Made by a program: the position numbers and the translations under genes. DNA of 64,000 nt from Aromatoleum petrolei (GTDB lineage Bacteria; Pseudomonadota; Gammaproteobacteria; Burkholderiales; Rhodocyclaceae). A model generated the notes under the pieces. It did no database searches. It saw only the letters and a program-made list of their open reading frames with translations, and was not told the origin of the DNA. Where the stretch lies: assembly GCF_017894385.1 (NCBI RefSeq), contig NZ_CP059560.1, positions 2,976,001 through 3,040,000 on the forward strand, written 5' to 3'. Below, piece by piece: positions 51,171-60,901 of this stretch. Position 1 is the stretch's first letter, and each line of letters opens with the position of its first letter.

Positions 51171-53012
51171 ATGAGTTCCGCCGACGCGCCCGGCCGGATG
51201 TCGGAAATCAGTGAGAGCAGGCCTGCGCACGTGGAGATGTCGGGGGAGGAGGACGTGAACGTGAACGGAGGGCGCAAGTTTTCGCTCGGCGCCGTGATCA
51301 TCGCGTATGAGCCTGACGTTGAAGCGCTGAATGAATTGGTCCATTCCCTGTTTCGCACGCTGGAGCCTCTCCCGCATCCGTTCCGGGTCTTCATCTGGGA
51401 TAACTCGCCCTTGTCGGTGAGGGATTTGATCGATGGAGCCGACGGGGATCGGTTGGTCGTGATGGGAGGAGACGGTAAGAATCTCGGCTTCGGGGCGGCA
51501 GTCAATAGCGTTATCGAACGTACCCAGGAGGATTGGTATTTCGTTCTCAATCAGGATCTACGGATTGACCAGGGGGCGATGATACGTGCCGTCCGAGCCA
51601 TGGAGAACGCCGGTCCGACGGTCGCGGTTCTGGAACTCGCCCACCGGCCCTGCGAACATCCGAAGGAATATGACCCGGTCTCGCGCGACACGCCCTGGTT
51701 TTCTGGCGCAGCGTTTTGCGTGACGCGACGGGCATTTCGGGAGACGGGAGGATTCGACGGCCGTCTGTTCATGTACGGGGAGGACGTCGACCTCTCTTTC
51801 CGTTTGCGAAGTCGCGGCCGGTCGATCAAGTACCTGCCGGACTGCGCAGTGTTCCATGACGATGTAGTCGGGCCGCACGGCCAGAAGCCCTTGCAGGAAG
51901 CGTATGACCGGGCGAACAACATTCTCCTGCGCCTGAAGTACGGTTCGGCCCTCGTCGCTGCGCGCGGGATGCTCTGGTTGTTGGCCGAAAGCCTGTACTT
52001 CCGGTTCAAGGGACGAAAGATCCCCGTCCTGCGCGTGTTGTCGCTCATCGCCAGTCGCGGCACGGCGATGAGGGCGGAACGTCTGCGGAAGGCGCAGGTT
52101 AGGCCGAAATTCGATCATTGGCGGTACTGCCGTCATCGCGTCGGTGGACAACACGTAATTGAACGGATCGCAGCGAGTCCGAAGGTTTCGATCGTGATCC
52201 GGACCATGAATCGCCCGCGGATGTTGAAGGAGGCGATCGAGACGGCGTGGGGCCAGACCCATGGGAACATCGAAGTCGTCGTGGTGGACGATGGCGACGG
52301 GCAGGGCAAGGAGGTTACCGACGAGTTTTGCGCGTCGTCTAGCCGCGAAATTGTCTACATCAGGACCAGTGGCGCCGTGGGACGGTCGGTGGCGGGAAAT
52401 ATCGGCCTCGCCCGTGCCAAGGGCGACTTCATCTGTTTTCTGGATGAGGACGATCAGCTTTATGCAGATCACGTCGAGGTGCTGGTCGCGCACGCCGTGA
52501 CTAGGGGATTGTGCGTGTGCTACGCGCTGGCGGAGGAGATTTCCGCCGAATCCACCGCGGACGGATGGACCGATGGCCATGTGTCGGTGAGATACCGACA
52601 GGAATTTTCGCGCGTGCTTCTCTGGTACAAGAATTATCTTCCGATCCAGTCGGTGCTGTTTGCACGCTCCCTGTTCGAGGAACTGGGAGGGTTTGACGAG
52701 AGACTGGATCTTTACGAGGACTGGTCCTTGTGGGTCAAGTACTCTACGAGATGCGACTTCGGGTTCGTTCCGAAGGTTACCTCGCGGTACAGGATATTCA
52801 CGGGCAGAAAGGCGCGCAGCACGTCCTTCGGCAACGCGTATGCCGCCGTCGCGCTTCGACACGAATACCCGGGGTTCGCGATTTCGCCGGCGGAGTTCAG
52901 GAGCATGGTGGCGGAATATCTGCGGTATCGCGGACTGTTCTGCATTACGCGCGAGCAGTTCGTCGCGCTGCGCGACAGGTTGGCGAGGTTCCGGCGCCGC
53001 TTCGGTGCCTGA
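51171..53012 (+). CDS. Two-domain GT2 family glycosyltransferase
   Basis: 613 aa holding two GT2 domains. The first (about 38-290) is a rhamnosyltransferase-like module (VIIAYEPDVEALNELVHSL, LGFGAAVNSVI, VLNQDLRID, FMYGEDVDLSFRLRSRGRSI). The second (about 340-600) has VSIVIRTMNRPRMLKEAIETAWGQTHGN, VVDDGDG and FLDEDDQLYADHVE. Both have acidic metal-binding motifs. A bifunctional enzyme adding two sugars is likely. It follows the methyltransferase directly with AAGGAAA as ribosome binding site. Confidence 0.87.
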   Translation: MSSADAPGRMSEISESRPAHVEMSGEEDVNVNGGRKFSLGAVIIAYEPDVEALNELVHSLFRTLEPLPHPFRVFIWDNSPLSVRDLIDGADGDRLVVMGGDGKNLGFGAAVNSVIERTQEDWYFVLNQDLRIDQGAMIRAVRAMENAGPTVAVLELAHRPCEHPKEYDPVSRDTPWFSGAAFCVTRRAFRETGGFDGRLFMYGEDVDLSFRLRSRGRSIKYLPDCAVFHDDVVGPHGQKPLQEAYDRANNILLRLKYGSALVAARGMLWLLAESLYFRFKGRKIPVLRVLSLIASRGTAMRAERLRKAQVRPKFDHWRYCRHRVGGQHVIERIAASPKVSIVIRTMNRPRMLKEAIETAWGQTHGNIEVVVVDDGDGQGKEVTDEFCASSSREIVYIRTSGAVGRSVAGNIGLARAKGDFICFLDEDDQLYADHVEVLVAHAVTRGLCVCYALAEEISAESTADGWTDGHVSVRYRQEFSRVLLWYKNYLPIQSVLFARSLFEELGGFDERLDLYEDWSLWVKYSTRCDFGFVPKVTSRYRIFTGRKARSTSFGNAYAAVALRHEYPGFAISPAEFRSMVAEYLRYRGLFCITREQFVALRDRLARFRRRFGA

Positions 53013-53031
53013 GGCCCGCATTCTGCATGGA

Positions 53032-54045
53032 TCAACGCAAAGCCGGGATGCCGTATTTGAGAAGCATCGTCAGTTTGCGTGGCACGAGTGTGAAGCCGTT
53101 CCCATAGGAAATGCTGCTACTTCGCCGGGTAGCCTGAACGGCGCTGCGCCGGCGTTTGAGCCGGTCGAAATCTTCCCACAGGCTGTGAAAGGGCGTTGCA
53201 TACACTTCCCGCCAGATACGCGAATCGCTCTTCAACATGACAAGCGCGGCGCCCTCGATCGCGAGCGCGACAAGATGCAACGTCAGCACGGGCCAAAGCC
53301 AGGGGCTCGGCGTACAGATCGTCAACACAAAAGTCTTGTTGCGCTCGCTCAGGCGCCGGCGGCGATAGGTAGTCGATAGCCGGCCCGTATTTGCACGATT
53401 GCCGCCAAAGCTCTTCCCCTGGCGGTGGCGATAGGCGCTGGTCGCGGTCACCTCCACAGGATAGCCCGCGAGGCGCGCGCGGCAGCAAAGGTACATGTCT
53501 TCGGCGATCGATTCGAACCATTCTGGGAAACCGCCGAGTTCGTGCCAAAGCCTGCGGGGAATCCACAGGCAGGCCCCGATCACCATCGCGACGTCGCGGC
53601 GGTCGAGATCGAGGTTGGGAACGGGATTGTAGAAGGGGTCGAGGAGGCAGCCACGGTCGACGAGCTCGTTCGTCTCCCAGTCGTATTGCGGCAGCGTGAG
53701 GATGCCTTCGGGCTGTTGGAGGCGGGCGTGGGCGGACAGGGTGGACAGGGCGTCCGGGGCGAGGGCCGCGTCGTTGTTGAGCAGCAGCAGGTAGTCGCCG
53801 CGGGCTCGGTCGGCGAGGCGGTTGTTGGCAATGCAGAAGCCGACGTTGGTGCTGCTCGCGATCACCTCGACCTGAGGGTAGCGATCGCGCAGCAGGGCGA
53901 GCGATGCGTCGGTCGATGCATCGTCGTGGATGAGGATTTCGAACGCGAAATCGCAGTCTTGCGCGAGAACGGAGTCGATGCAGTCGGCCAGCAGGGATTC
54001 GCCGTTGTAGTTGGCGATGCAGATGGAGCAGGTTGGAGCGCTCAT
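53032..54045 (-). CDS. GT2 family glycosyltransferase
   Basis: 337 aa. Domain signature CSICIANYNGESLLADCIDSVLAQDCDFAFEILIHDDAST at the N-terminus, DYLLLLNNDAALAPDAL as metal site and GGFPEWFESIAEDMYLCCRARLAGY later. It resembles WsaE/rhamnosyltransferase-like enzymes with a C-terminal hydrophobic helix (WLWPVLTLHLVALAIEGAALVML). It is convergent with the preceding + strand gene and lies 7 nt downstream of a GT4 gene. Confidence 0.87.
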   Translation of the reverse strand: MSAPTCSICIANYNGESLLADCIDSVLAQDCDFAFEILIHDDASTDASLALLRDRYPQVEVIASSTNVGFCIANNRLADRARGDYLLLLNNDAALAPDALSTLSAHARLQQPEGILTLPQYDWETNELVDRGCLLDPFYNPVPNLDLDRRDVAMVIGACLWIPRRLWHELGGFPEWFESIAEDMYLCCRARLAGYPVEVTATSAYRHRQGKSFGGNRANTGRLSTTYRRRRLSERNKTFVLTICTPSPWLWPVLTLHLVALAIEGAALVMLKSDSRIWREVYATPFHSLWEDFDRLKRRRSAVQATRRSSSISYGNGFTLVPRKLTMLLKYGIPALR

Positions 54046-54052
54046 GGTCGGT

Positions 54053-55354
54053 TTACCGCTTCCCCGATGTGGCCTGTTCACGTGGCGTTGTTCGGGCCGG
54101 TGGTTCGGCGAGCTGGTCGACGATCCGTGCGTAGCCGTCGGCAATAACGGGCCAGTCAAAGCGATTCAGAACCGAAAGCCGGCCTGCTTTTCCGAGGCGC
54201 GCGCGCAGTGCGGGATCGTCGAGCAGGGTCCTGAGGGCCGTCGTCAGGCTGTGCGTGTCCTTCTGGGGCACGATCAGCGCATTGACGCCGTCTTCGAGGA
54301 AATCCCTCATCGCCGGTAGTTCGGTCGCCACCAGGGCGCACTCGCACCCCAGCGCTTCGACAGCGACGAGCCCGAATCCTTCTTGGTCACCCCCTTGGGC
54401 CACGATGGAGGGGAAAATCACGATCCCGGCTTGCTGGTAGAGGGCGGGGAGCTGGGCGTTATTGGCGCGGCCGAGGAACCGGACATGCATCGCAATCCCG
54501 AGCGCCGTGGCCAATTGTTCAAGTGCGGGCCTGTCCGGGCCATCGCCGGCGATCTGGAGGGTCAGGTCGGGAAAGTCCGGCAGCAGCGGTGGCAGTGCCT
54601 CGAGGAGGTACGCGAGGCCTTTTTTCTCCACCAGACGGCCGACAAATAGCAGCGATGTGCCGTTTCGCGCTGTCTGTGCGGGAACGAAGGTTTCCCTCAG
54701 ATCGACGCCCATCGGGATGACGTCGATCCGCTCGGGCGCCGCACCTAGCTCGATTTCGGCGCGCTTCATCGCCTGACTTACTACGGTGTGGCGTTGCGCA
54801 TGCCGCAGGACGAGCCGCTTGATCCACTCGGCGGCGGCACCCTTGAGGCCGAAGAGATCTCCCCCGTGGGAGGTGCACAGGATCGGGGGACGCGTGCGTG
54901 CGCCGGCGCATGCAATGGCAACGAGCCCCTGGGGAATCAGCCAATGCGCATGGATCGCAGCGAATGTCTGGTGGCGGAGTTGCTGGCGAACGGCTCGCCA
55001 TTGACTCAGAAGGAAGAAGGGCAGGACGAGATAGTTGGCAGGGGTTTTCCGAAGCTTTGCCGTGATGCCGCCTTCGTAGGCGATGTTCTCCATCCGCTCG
55101 GGGAAATAGCGGTACCGGACGATGTTCAGTCCGTCGAATTGCTCGCGCACCGCGGCCCCCTTGGCGTGGGGCGCGAGGATCCAGACTTCGTAGCTCGCAG
55201 CAAGCCGGCGGCACAGTTCGTATACGAAAGGGGGCTCTGCGTCATCCTTCCATCGCGGGAAGGTGGAAGTGAGGACCAGAAGACGCGGTTTTTCCTGCCC
55301 AGCAGTACCCAAGACGCTTGACGTTTGTTGGGCTGCAGAGTTTCGGGTAGGCAT
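54053..55354 (-). CDS. GT4 family glycosyltransferase
   Basis: 433 aa with a GT-B fold. N-terminal half starts LLVLTSTFPRWKDDAEPPFVYELCRRL; the C-terminal half has SLLFVGRLVEKKGLAYLLEALPPLLPDFPDL, IAGDGPDRPALEQLA and the E-x7-E type motif in EGFGLVAVEALGCE. Such enzymes transfer nucleotide-activated sugars in exopolysaccharide synthesis. It is coupled to the downstream GT2 gene. Confidence 0.88.
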   Translation of the reverse strand: MPTRNSAAQQTSSVLGTAGQEKPRLLVLTSTFPRWKDDAEPPFVYELCRRLAASYEVWILAPHAKGAAVREQFDGLNIVRYRYFPERMENIAYEGGITAKLRKTPANYLVLPFFLLSQWRAVRQQLRHQTFAAIHAHWLIPQGLVAIACAGARTRPPILCTSHGGDLFGLKGAAAEWIKRLVLRHAQRHTVVSQAMKRAEIELGAAPERIDVIPMGVDLRETFVPAQTARNGTSLLFVGRLVEKKGLAYLLEALPPLLPDFPDLTLQIAGDGPDRPALEQLATALGIAMHVRFLGRANNAQLPALYQQAGIVIFPSIVAQGGDQEGFGLVAVEALGCECALVATELPAMRDFLEDGVNALIVPQKDTHSLTTALRTLLDDPALRARLGKAGRLSVLNRFDWPVIADGYARIVDQLAEPPARTTPREQATSGKR

Positions 55355-55456
55355 TCGGGTAAAATCTCGATGTCGGTTCTGCGCCGCTCAGGGTAGTCGA
55401 AGTGTAGCCGGGGCGGCGGTAGCGGGCGGATTACATCATAGTCCGGAAGCTCAATG

Positions 55457-56845
55457 TCATCTGCTTGGTCGGGGCCTCCACGACCGTTTCGGGGGGCGAA
55501 GCACGTTCGCCGCACCCCCTGTTGTCCATCGAAGGCGCCAGGGCTGAAATTCGTGGTGTTCGCTGCACAGCGCAGTGATAAGTTGCTGGCCGTTCCAAGG
55601 CTGATGTTGTTCGCCGTACAGGTGGCGGTCGAGGGCGGCGAGTTCGTGGCCGGTGGCGGTGCCGCCAACGCGATGGGCGAGGGTGAGCAGGCCACCCTGG
55701 CCGGGGACGCCGATTTGGCGGGACCATTGCAGCAGGTTCGCGCGGGCGGCGATCGGGTCGTTGTCGCGGCACGCGCGGGAAATGCGGCGGAGCGTCGCAG
55801 TGGCCCGTCGGCGCATCACAGTGGCGCCGACGGCCAGCAAAGCGATCGCCGCGAGAAGGGCGGCGCTGGTGCCGACCGCTTTCGTTCGTCGCGAAGTTGT
55901 GCCGGACGGGGCTGGTTGTACCGGTGCGAGCGCGGCCGCAGCCGCAGCTACCACCGGCTCGTCCGTCGCAATGGCTCTCTCGCCGGGCGAAGCCATGACG
56001 GCAATGGGGCGCGGCAGCAGCGTGGCCTGGCGCGGCTGCCCGGCGACGGGGTCCCACCACTGCACCTGCAGGGCGGGGAGCCTGAAATCGCCACCCTGTC
56101 TGGGAACGAGCCGCCAGGTCTGTTCGCGTATGCCGGTGATCCAGCCGTCTTCCTCGCGCTCTTCGAGCCGCGGGGGTTCAGGATGTATCGAGAATCCGTC
56201 GGCGCCGATGTGAAGCGGGGGAATCTGTGCCGCAGCGACCCCCACGGCCTCGACGCGGATCCTGCGGCGCAGCGGCTGGCCGGGGCGTAGTTGCGGCATG
56301 TCGGGGTGCCAGAATTCGTTGAGGGTCACGGTGCGGGCAGGCAACCATTCCTCGGGACGGAGGCCCGTCGGCACCGGGCGGACGTTGCGGGTCAGGGCAG
56401 GCGCTTCGATTCGACGTTCGGACGCGGAGCCGCCGTCGGTACGCAGCGATACATGGCCGCCCGAGAGCTGCAAACTGCCGCTCGCAAACGGGAAGATGGC
56501 GTAACGTCGTTCGGTGACGCGGAGGCGCTGGCCGTCCCGCGTTAGTTCGCGGACGCTTTCGCCCGCCGGACGAATTTCGGCGAGCGCGGATTCGGGGGGG
56601 TGGAAGGAGAGGTCCCGCACGCTGACCGCCTGGTAGAGGCGTAGCGTGTAGCGCGCTTGCGCGTGGACGTGGAGCGTGTCGGGTTGCAGTTCCGCCTCGA
56701 TCCACAGCGTCTTGTCTGCGGCGGGGGCGCCGCCCGTTTCAGCGGCGTGAGTCGGGCCCGGTGCGGCGGCAATGAGCGTGAGGATGAGGGCAAGCCGCGC
56801 GAACGCGGATGCGGATGTCCTCGAGGTTGCTCTGGACCTCACCAT
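55457..56845 (-). CDS. batD: BatD-like (aerotolerance) membrane protein
   Basis: 462 aa. Signal peptide, then a large periplasmic region with KTLWIEAELQPDTLHVHAQARYTLRLY and beta-rich BatD repeats, and one C-terminal transmembrane helix (VGTSAALLAAIALLAVGATV) with a cytoplasmic tail. It is the last gene of the MoxR/DUF58/vWA operon, as usual for batD. It overlaps the upstream gene by 7 nt. The operon's exact role is unclear in most bacteria. Confidence 0.82.
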   Translation of the reverse strand: MVRSRATSRTSASAFARLALILTLIAAAPGPTHAAETGGAPAADKTLWIEAELQPDTLHVHAQARYTLRLYQAVSVRDLSFHPPESALAEIRPAGESVRELTRDGQRLRVTERRYAIFPFASGSLQLSGGHVSLRTDGGSASERRIEAPALTRNVRPVPTGLRPEEWLPARTVTLNEFWHPDMPQLRPGQPLRRRIRVEAVGVAAAQIPPLHIGADGFSIHPEPPRLEEREEDGWITGIREQTWRLVPRQGGDFRLPALQVQWWDPVAGQPRQATLLPRPIAVMASPGERAIATDEPVVAAAAAALAPVQPAPSGTTSRRTKAVGTSAALLAAIALLAVGATVMRRRATATLRRISRACRDNDPIAARANLLQWSRQIGVPGQGGLLTLAHRVGGTATGHELAALDRHLYGEQHQPWNGQQLITALCSEHHEFQPWRLRWTTGGAANVLRPPKRSWRPRPSR

Positions 56846-58392
56846 GGCAGTGCGACCTCGCCGCTCTGGCGGCGGCGGTGTTCGAGTTCGAGCTTGCGGC
56901 GCAACAGTCCCGCGGGTTCGTCGGGGACGCGGCGCAGCCACTGTTGGGCGAGGCGCTCGGCTTCCTGTTCGTGCGTGTCGCTGTTGGTGGTTGGGGCCGG
57001 AGGCGGTGGTGAGGCGGCTGCGGGGACGTTCCTGCCCGGAGCCGGCGGGTTAGCCTGTCCTGACGGCGGCGGGCGCTTCATCAGTTCGCGCACGAGCTCG
57101 CGATTGTGGAGGATGTCGGGGTCCTCGGGGCGTCGTTGCAGGGCGGCGTCATAGGCCTGGAGGGCCTCGTCGAGGCGCTGCAGGCGCGCCAGGGCGTTGC
57201 CGCGGTTGTAGAGCGAGTCGGCATCGTCGAAAGGCTCCAGCAGCGCGGCCGCCTCGGCATACTTCCCGACGCTGTAGTGCGCGACGGCCTTCCAGCGCGC
57301 GTCGGCGAACTGACGTGCGGCCGTCTCGGCAGATCCTCCGTTCAGAGCCTCCATCGCGCGCTGGTCCGGGCGCAGCCACCAGTCGGCAAAGTCGCGTGCG
57401 TTCGCGGCGGGCGGGGGCAGCAGCAGGACGGTGGCGAGCAGGACGAAGATGCCACGGCGGAAGGCGAGGGCGGCCAAGGGCAGCAGCATTACCAGCAGCC
57501 AAGGGCCGAGTTCGCGCGGTGTTGCGCGCGTCGCAGCCGCGCCGGCTCGCAAGGCCGAGGTGGGCTCCAGATGAGCGACGAGGGAGGTGACGTCGCCGTC
57601 GTCCGTGCGGCGGGCGAGATCGAGCCCGCCGCTCGCCACGATGGCGTCGTGCAGGGCGCCCCGGGTAATGCCGTCGGTGGAAAGTCGCAGCAGGGAGACC
57701 CGTATGCCCTCGGCCCGCAATGCCGCGACGGTCTGCACGGCGGGTGCGGCAGTCTCGCTGCCAGCGTGGAGCCAGAGCACGTCGCGCGTCGCGGTACCGC
57801 TTGTCGCCAGCAAATGTGCCGCCATCTGCAGCGCGCGCTCCGGGCGGTCGCCGGCGACGGGTAAGACGTCCGGCGCCAGTTCTGTGACGAACATGCGCAG
57901 CGTGGCGGTGTCGGTCGTCGGCGGGGCGACGAGGTAGGGCTCGTCCGCGTACGCGATCAGCGCGGTCTGGCCTGCGGGCATGCGGGAGAGGAGGTCGAGC
58001 AGCTTGATCTGCAAGGCTTCGACGAGCGGCGCGGTGTCGCGCGCGCCATCGAGGGCGGGGGACAGGTCTGCCACCAGCACGCGCATCGCGTCGCTGCGCA
58101 GGGCAATGCCGGAACGACCCTGGAGTGCAGGACCGGCCAGCGCGATGATCGCGAGTGTGAGGCCGAGCGCAGACAGCATGCGAACCACACTGCCGCGTGC
58201 GGTGCGTGCCGGTACAACGACATGCGGCAGCAACGGGGCGTCGACCACGTCCGCCCAGTTGCCGAACGGACCGCGGGGCTTGCGGGCGGGCAGCCATGCG
58301 AGTGCCCAGCAGGGCAGCAGTGCCAGCAGCCACCATGGACGCAGCAAGGTGAAGTCCGCCAGCCCGATCGCCACGTCGCTCGCGGAATTCAT
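56839..58392 (-). CDS. BatB/BatC-type vWA and TPR fusion protein
   Basis: 517 aa. Two N-terminal helices, a von Willebrand A domain, a further helix pair near residue 295-335 and a C-terminal TPR region (ADSLYNRGNALARLQRLDEALQAYDAALQRRPEDPDILHNRELV). The vWA metal-site motif reads DLSPA rather than DxSxS, so the MIDAS site is degenerate. It joins BatB and BatC functions. A proline-rich, disordered region separates the TPRs from the acidic/basic C-terminus. It overlaps batA and batD. Confidence 0.84.
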   Translation of the reverse strand: MNSASDVAIGLADFTLLRPWWLLALLPCWALAWLPARKPRGPFGNWADVVDAPLLPHVVVPARTARGSVVRMLSALGLTLAIIALAGPALQGRSGIALRSDAMRVLVADLSPALDGARDTAPLVEALQIKLLDLLSRMPAGQTALIAYADEPYLVAPPTTDTATLRMFVTELAPDVLPVAGDRPERALQMAAHLLATSGTATRDVLWLHAGSETAAPAVQTVAALRAEGIRVSLLRLSTDGITRGALHDAIVASGGLDLARRTDDGDVTSLVAHLEPTSALRAGAAATRATPRELGPWLLVMLLPLAALAFRRGIFVLLATVLLLPPPAANARDFADWWLRPDQRAMEALNGGSAETAARQFADARWKAVAHYSVGKYAEAAALLEPFDDADSLYNRGNALARLQRLDEALQAYDAALQRRPEDPDILHNRELVRELMKRPPPSGQANPPAPGRNVPAAASPPPPAPTTNSDTHEQEAERLAQQWLRRVPDEPAGLLRRKLELEHRRRQSGEVALPW

Positions 58393-59384
58393 GCGCGCGC
58401 CGCCTCCGGGCGTGCCAGCCGGGTGCGCCAGCCGAGGGTTGCCGCAAGGAGCAGTGCGGCAGCGAGCGGCCAGGGGTAGAGCTCGCGCACGGGACGCATG
58501 GCGACTTGTCCGAGTGCGACGGGCTCAAGGCGGTCGACGAGGCGGTAGAAATCGGCCAGCGCCTGCCCATCGGTGGCTCGTCGGTAGATGCCGCCAGTCC
58601 GGTTGGCGAGTTCCCGCAGTGTTTCTTCGTCGAGATCGGCAGAGGGGGCGGCTCCGTCGCCATCGCCTTGCGCCGGCTCTGTACCGATGCCCACCACGTG
58701 GATGCGCAAGCCCTCGCGCCGGGCGATCCAGCCGGCCTGGGCAGGGGACAGATGACCGGCGGTGTTTGCGCCATCGGTGAGCAAGACGAGTACGCGCTCG
58801 CTGCCGCGAAACTCGCGCAGGCGGGTGGTGGCGAGGGCGATTGCGTCCCCGAGCGCGGTTTGGCGCCCCGCGAGCCCGATGGGGGTGCCGGCGAGCGCGT
58901 CGCGGACGGCGTTCAGGTCGAAGGTGAGTGGCGTATGCAGGTAGGCTTGTTTGCCGAACACGATCAGGCCGACACGGTCGCCGTCGCGGCGGGTGACGAA
59001 GTCTTGCGCGATCCGGCGCGCCACGTCGAGGCGCGTCGCGGGCGGCCCGTCGAGGCGCAGGTCAGCGGTGCCCATGCTGGCGGAGACGTCCAGCGCGAGC
59101 ATCAGTTCGCGGCCGCTGACCGGGAGCGTCCGCAGTGCGGCAGGACCCAGCGGCCGCGCCGCGGAAAGCACCAGCAGTACCCATATGAATGTCGCGAGCA
59201 TGAAGTTGAGGCTCGGGAGCGTCTTTCCTTGGGGGCGTGCAGCGGGGCCGCATGTCGCGGGCCCGGCGAAGGGGGCGAGCGATGGCACGCGCAGCACGGC
59301 CGCCGTGCCCGCCGGGGGCAGCCAGCGGCGCAGCAGCCACGGCAGAGGCAGGAGCGCGAGCAGCCAAGGCCACAGAAAGCTCAC
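58389..59384 (-). CDS. batA: BatA-type vWA membrane protein
   Basis: 331 aa. N-terminal helices, then a vWA domain with an intact MIDAS motif (LALDVSASMG) and downstream VLLTDGANTAGHL, and a C-terminal transmembrane helix (YPWPLAAALLLAATLGW). This is the family partner of MoxR ATPases. It is translationally coupled (4-nt overlaps) to the DUF4381 gene upstream and to the vWA/TPR gene downstream. Confidence 0.88.
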   Translation of the reverse strand: MSFLWPWLLALLPLPWLLRRWLPPAGTAAVLRVPSLAPFAGPATCGPAARPQGKTLPSLNFMLATFIWVLLVLSAARPLGPAALRTLPVSGRELMLALDVSASMGTADLRLDGPPATRLDVARRIAQDFVTRRDGDRVGLIVFGKQAYLHTPLTFDLNAVRDALAGTPIGLAGRQTALGDAIALATTRLREFRGSERVLVLLTDGANTAGHLSPAQAGWIARREGLRIHVVGIGTEPAQGDGDGAAPSADLDEETLRELANRTGGIYRRATDGQALADFYRLVDRLEPVALGQVAMRPVRELYPWPLAAALLLAATLGWRTRLARPEAARA

Positions 59385-59944
59385 CGGGCCAATCTCCGAT
59401 CATTACGCGAGCGCATCGTCGGGGGAGGACCCGTGTCGCTATCGGGCGGTTGGGCGGAGGTGCTCCCGGGCGCGTTGGCCTTCAACCAGCGCCGTGCAAG
59501 TGACAGCAGTGCCCGGGCTTCGGCGTCGGTCAGGGCCGTCGCGGTTTTTGCGGGGCGATAGGGCAGGGTGGCGAGCACGGCGCCTGCGCCGGCGGCGAAT
59601 TCGCCCTGTCCGCCATATTCGTCGAGGAACTCAAGCCATGCGCTGCTGCCCAGGCCGGCAGGGTGTGCATGGGGAAAGCGCCACTGCGCATAGTGGCGCA
59701 GGACCGCGCCGGTGCAGCGTGCGAGTTCGACCGCGTCATGCGTGCGCGCATGAATCCGTGCGATGGCATCGAGTTCGCTCAGGGCAGCGCGCAGCGGTCG
59801 TCCGTGTCGGCGATGCCGTGCGAACCACACCGCAAGGGTGAGTGCCGCCGCACCGAGGATCCACCAGCCGGGCGCCGGTGGCCATAGTCCCGGGGTGGGG
59901 GGCAGGTGGATGTCGCGAAGCTGGTCGATCGAGGCCGTGATCAT
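59381..59944 (-). CDS. DUF4381 membrane protein of the MoxR operon
   Basis: 187 aa. One transmembrane helix near residues 28-45 (WWILGAAALTLAVWFARHRR) with an N-terminal periplasmic segment (LRDIHLPPTPGLWPPAPGWW) typical of DUF4381. The rest is helical and cytoplasmic. It sits between the DUF58 and batA genes with 4-nt overlaps on each side, the family's usual place. Function unknown. Confidence 0.83.
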   Translation of the reverse strand: MITASIDQLRDIHLPPTPGLWPPAPGWWILGAAALTLAVWFARHRRHGRPLRAALSELDAIARIHARTHDAVELARCTGAVLRHYAQWRFPHAHPAGLGSSAWLEFLDEYGGQGEFAAGAGAVLATLPYRPAKTATALTDAEARALLSLARRWLKANAPGSTSAQPPDSDTGPPPTMRSRNDRRLAR

Positions 59945-60882
59945 GCGGCGACCCTGGGGCGGAACAGCCCTGCGAGCGTTCGTACCGGGTCGTCGTGCGT
60001 GGCGAGCGTGAGGTGCTGCGCGCCGAGACGTCGCGCCAGTGTGGCAAGCCGTTCGCTGCGATCGCGGAAAGGTGCGCCGTATGCATCGCGTGCGGCCGGG
60101 GAGCGCAGGTCCAGCGTGCGTTCGCCGTCTGCTGCGGACATGCGGTAGATGCCGGGAGGGGGCGGGATGGATTCGATGCTGTCGAAGAGTTGCACCAGCG
60201 CGATGGCCGCCGCCCGGCGCAGCATCGCGAGTGCGTGCTCGCCCGCCACATCGAGGTGGTGGAAATCGGATACCACGATCGCGTGGCTCCCCGGGCGCAC
60301 GCGGCGTGCGAAGGCGCGCAGTGCTACGGTGAAGGCGTCGGGGCCGGAGGCCGCGGGCGGGTGCGCGCCGATCGCGACGAGCTGGTGTATGAATCCGAGT
60401 GCGCCGTGTTCGCGTCCGCGGGCTGGCTGCTCCCGATGCGCGCAGCCATCGTGGATGGCGCCGCCGATCCGGTCACCGGCGTCCGTCACCGTCCATGCGA
60501 GCAGCGCGGCCAAGCGCGCCGCGGCGACCGATTTGAACGAGCTGCGTGTGCCGAAGCGCATTGTCGGACCAAGATCGACAAATACGCGCACCGGTCGCTC
60601 GCGCTCCTCGTGGAAGAGCTTCGTGAAGGGGCGTCCGCGCCGTGCCGTGTGCCGCCAGTCCATGTTGCGTGGGTCGTCGCCGGCCTGGTAGGCGCGCAGT
60701 TCGGCGAAATCGAGCCCCGTCCCGAGTTCGCGGCCGCGATGCATGCCGGCGCTGGTGCCATTCCCGATGCTCCTTGTCGTGCGGAGCATGGTGGCCTGGG
60801 CCCGCAGCGCGATCAGATCGTGTGGTTCCGGGACGACGGCGCCGGCCGCGCCGGTCGGCTGGGCTATGGGTGCAGCCTTCAT
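59941..60882 (-). CDS. DUF58 domain protein (MoxR partner)
   Basis: 313 aa with the DUF58 core RHTARRGRPFTKLFHEERERPVRVFVDLGPTMRFG and a vWA-like fold including AIVVSDFHHLD. The motif DFAELRAYQAGDDPRNMDW is diagnostic. It lies 19 nt downstream of moxR. Such proteins are thought to act with MoxR in complex assembly or metal insertion. Confidence 0.88.
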   Translation of the reverse strand: MKAAPIAQPTGAAGAVVPEPHDLIALRAQATMLRTTRSIGNGTSAGMHRGRELGTGLDFAELRAYQAGDDPRNMDWRHTARRGRPFTKLFHEERERPVRVFVDLGPTMRFGTRSSFKSVAAARLAALLAWTVTDAGDRIGGAIHDGCAHREQPARGREHGALGFIHQLVAIGAHPPAASGPDAFTVALRAFARRVRPGSHAIVVSDFHHLDVAGEHALAMLRRAAAIALVQLFDSIESIPPPPGIYRMSAADGERTLDLRSPAARDAYGAPFRDRSERLATLARRLGAQHLTLATHDDPVRTLAGLFRPRVAA

Positions 60883-60901
60883 GGCGTAACGCGAACCACG
60901 C

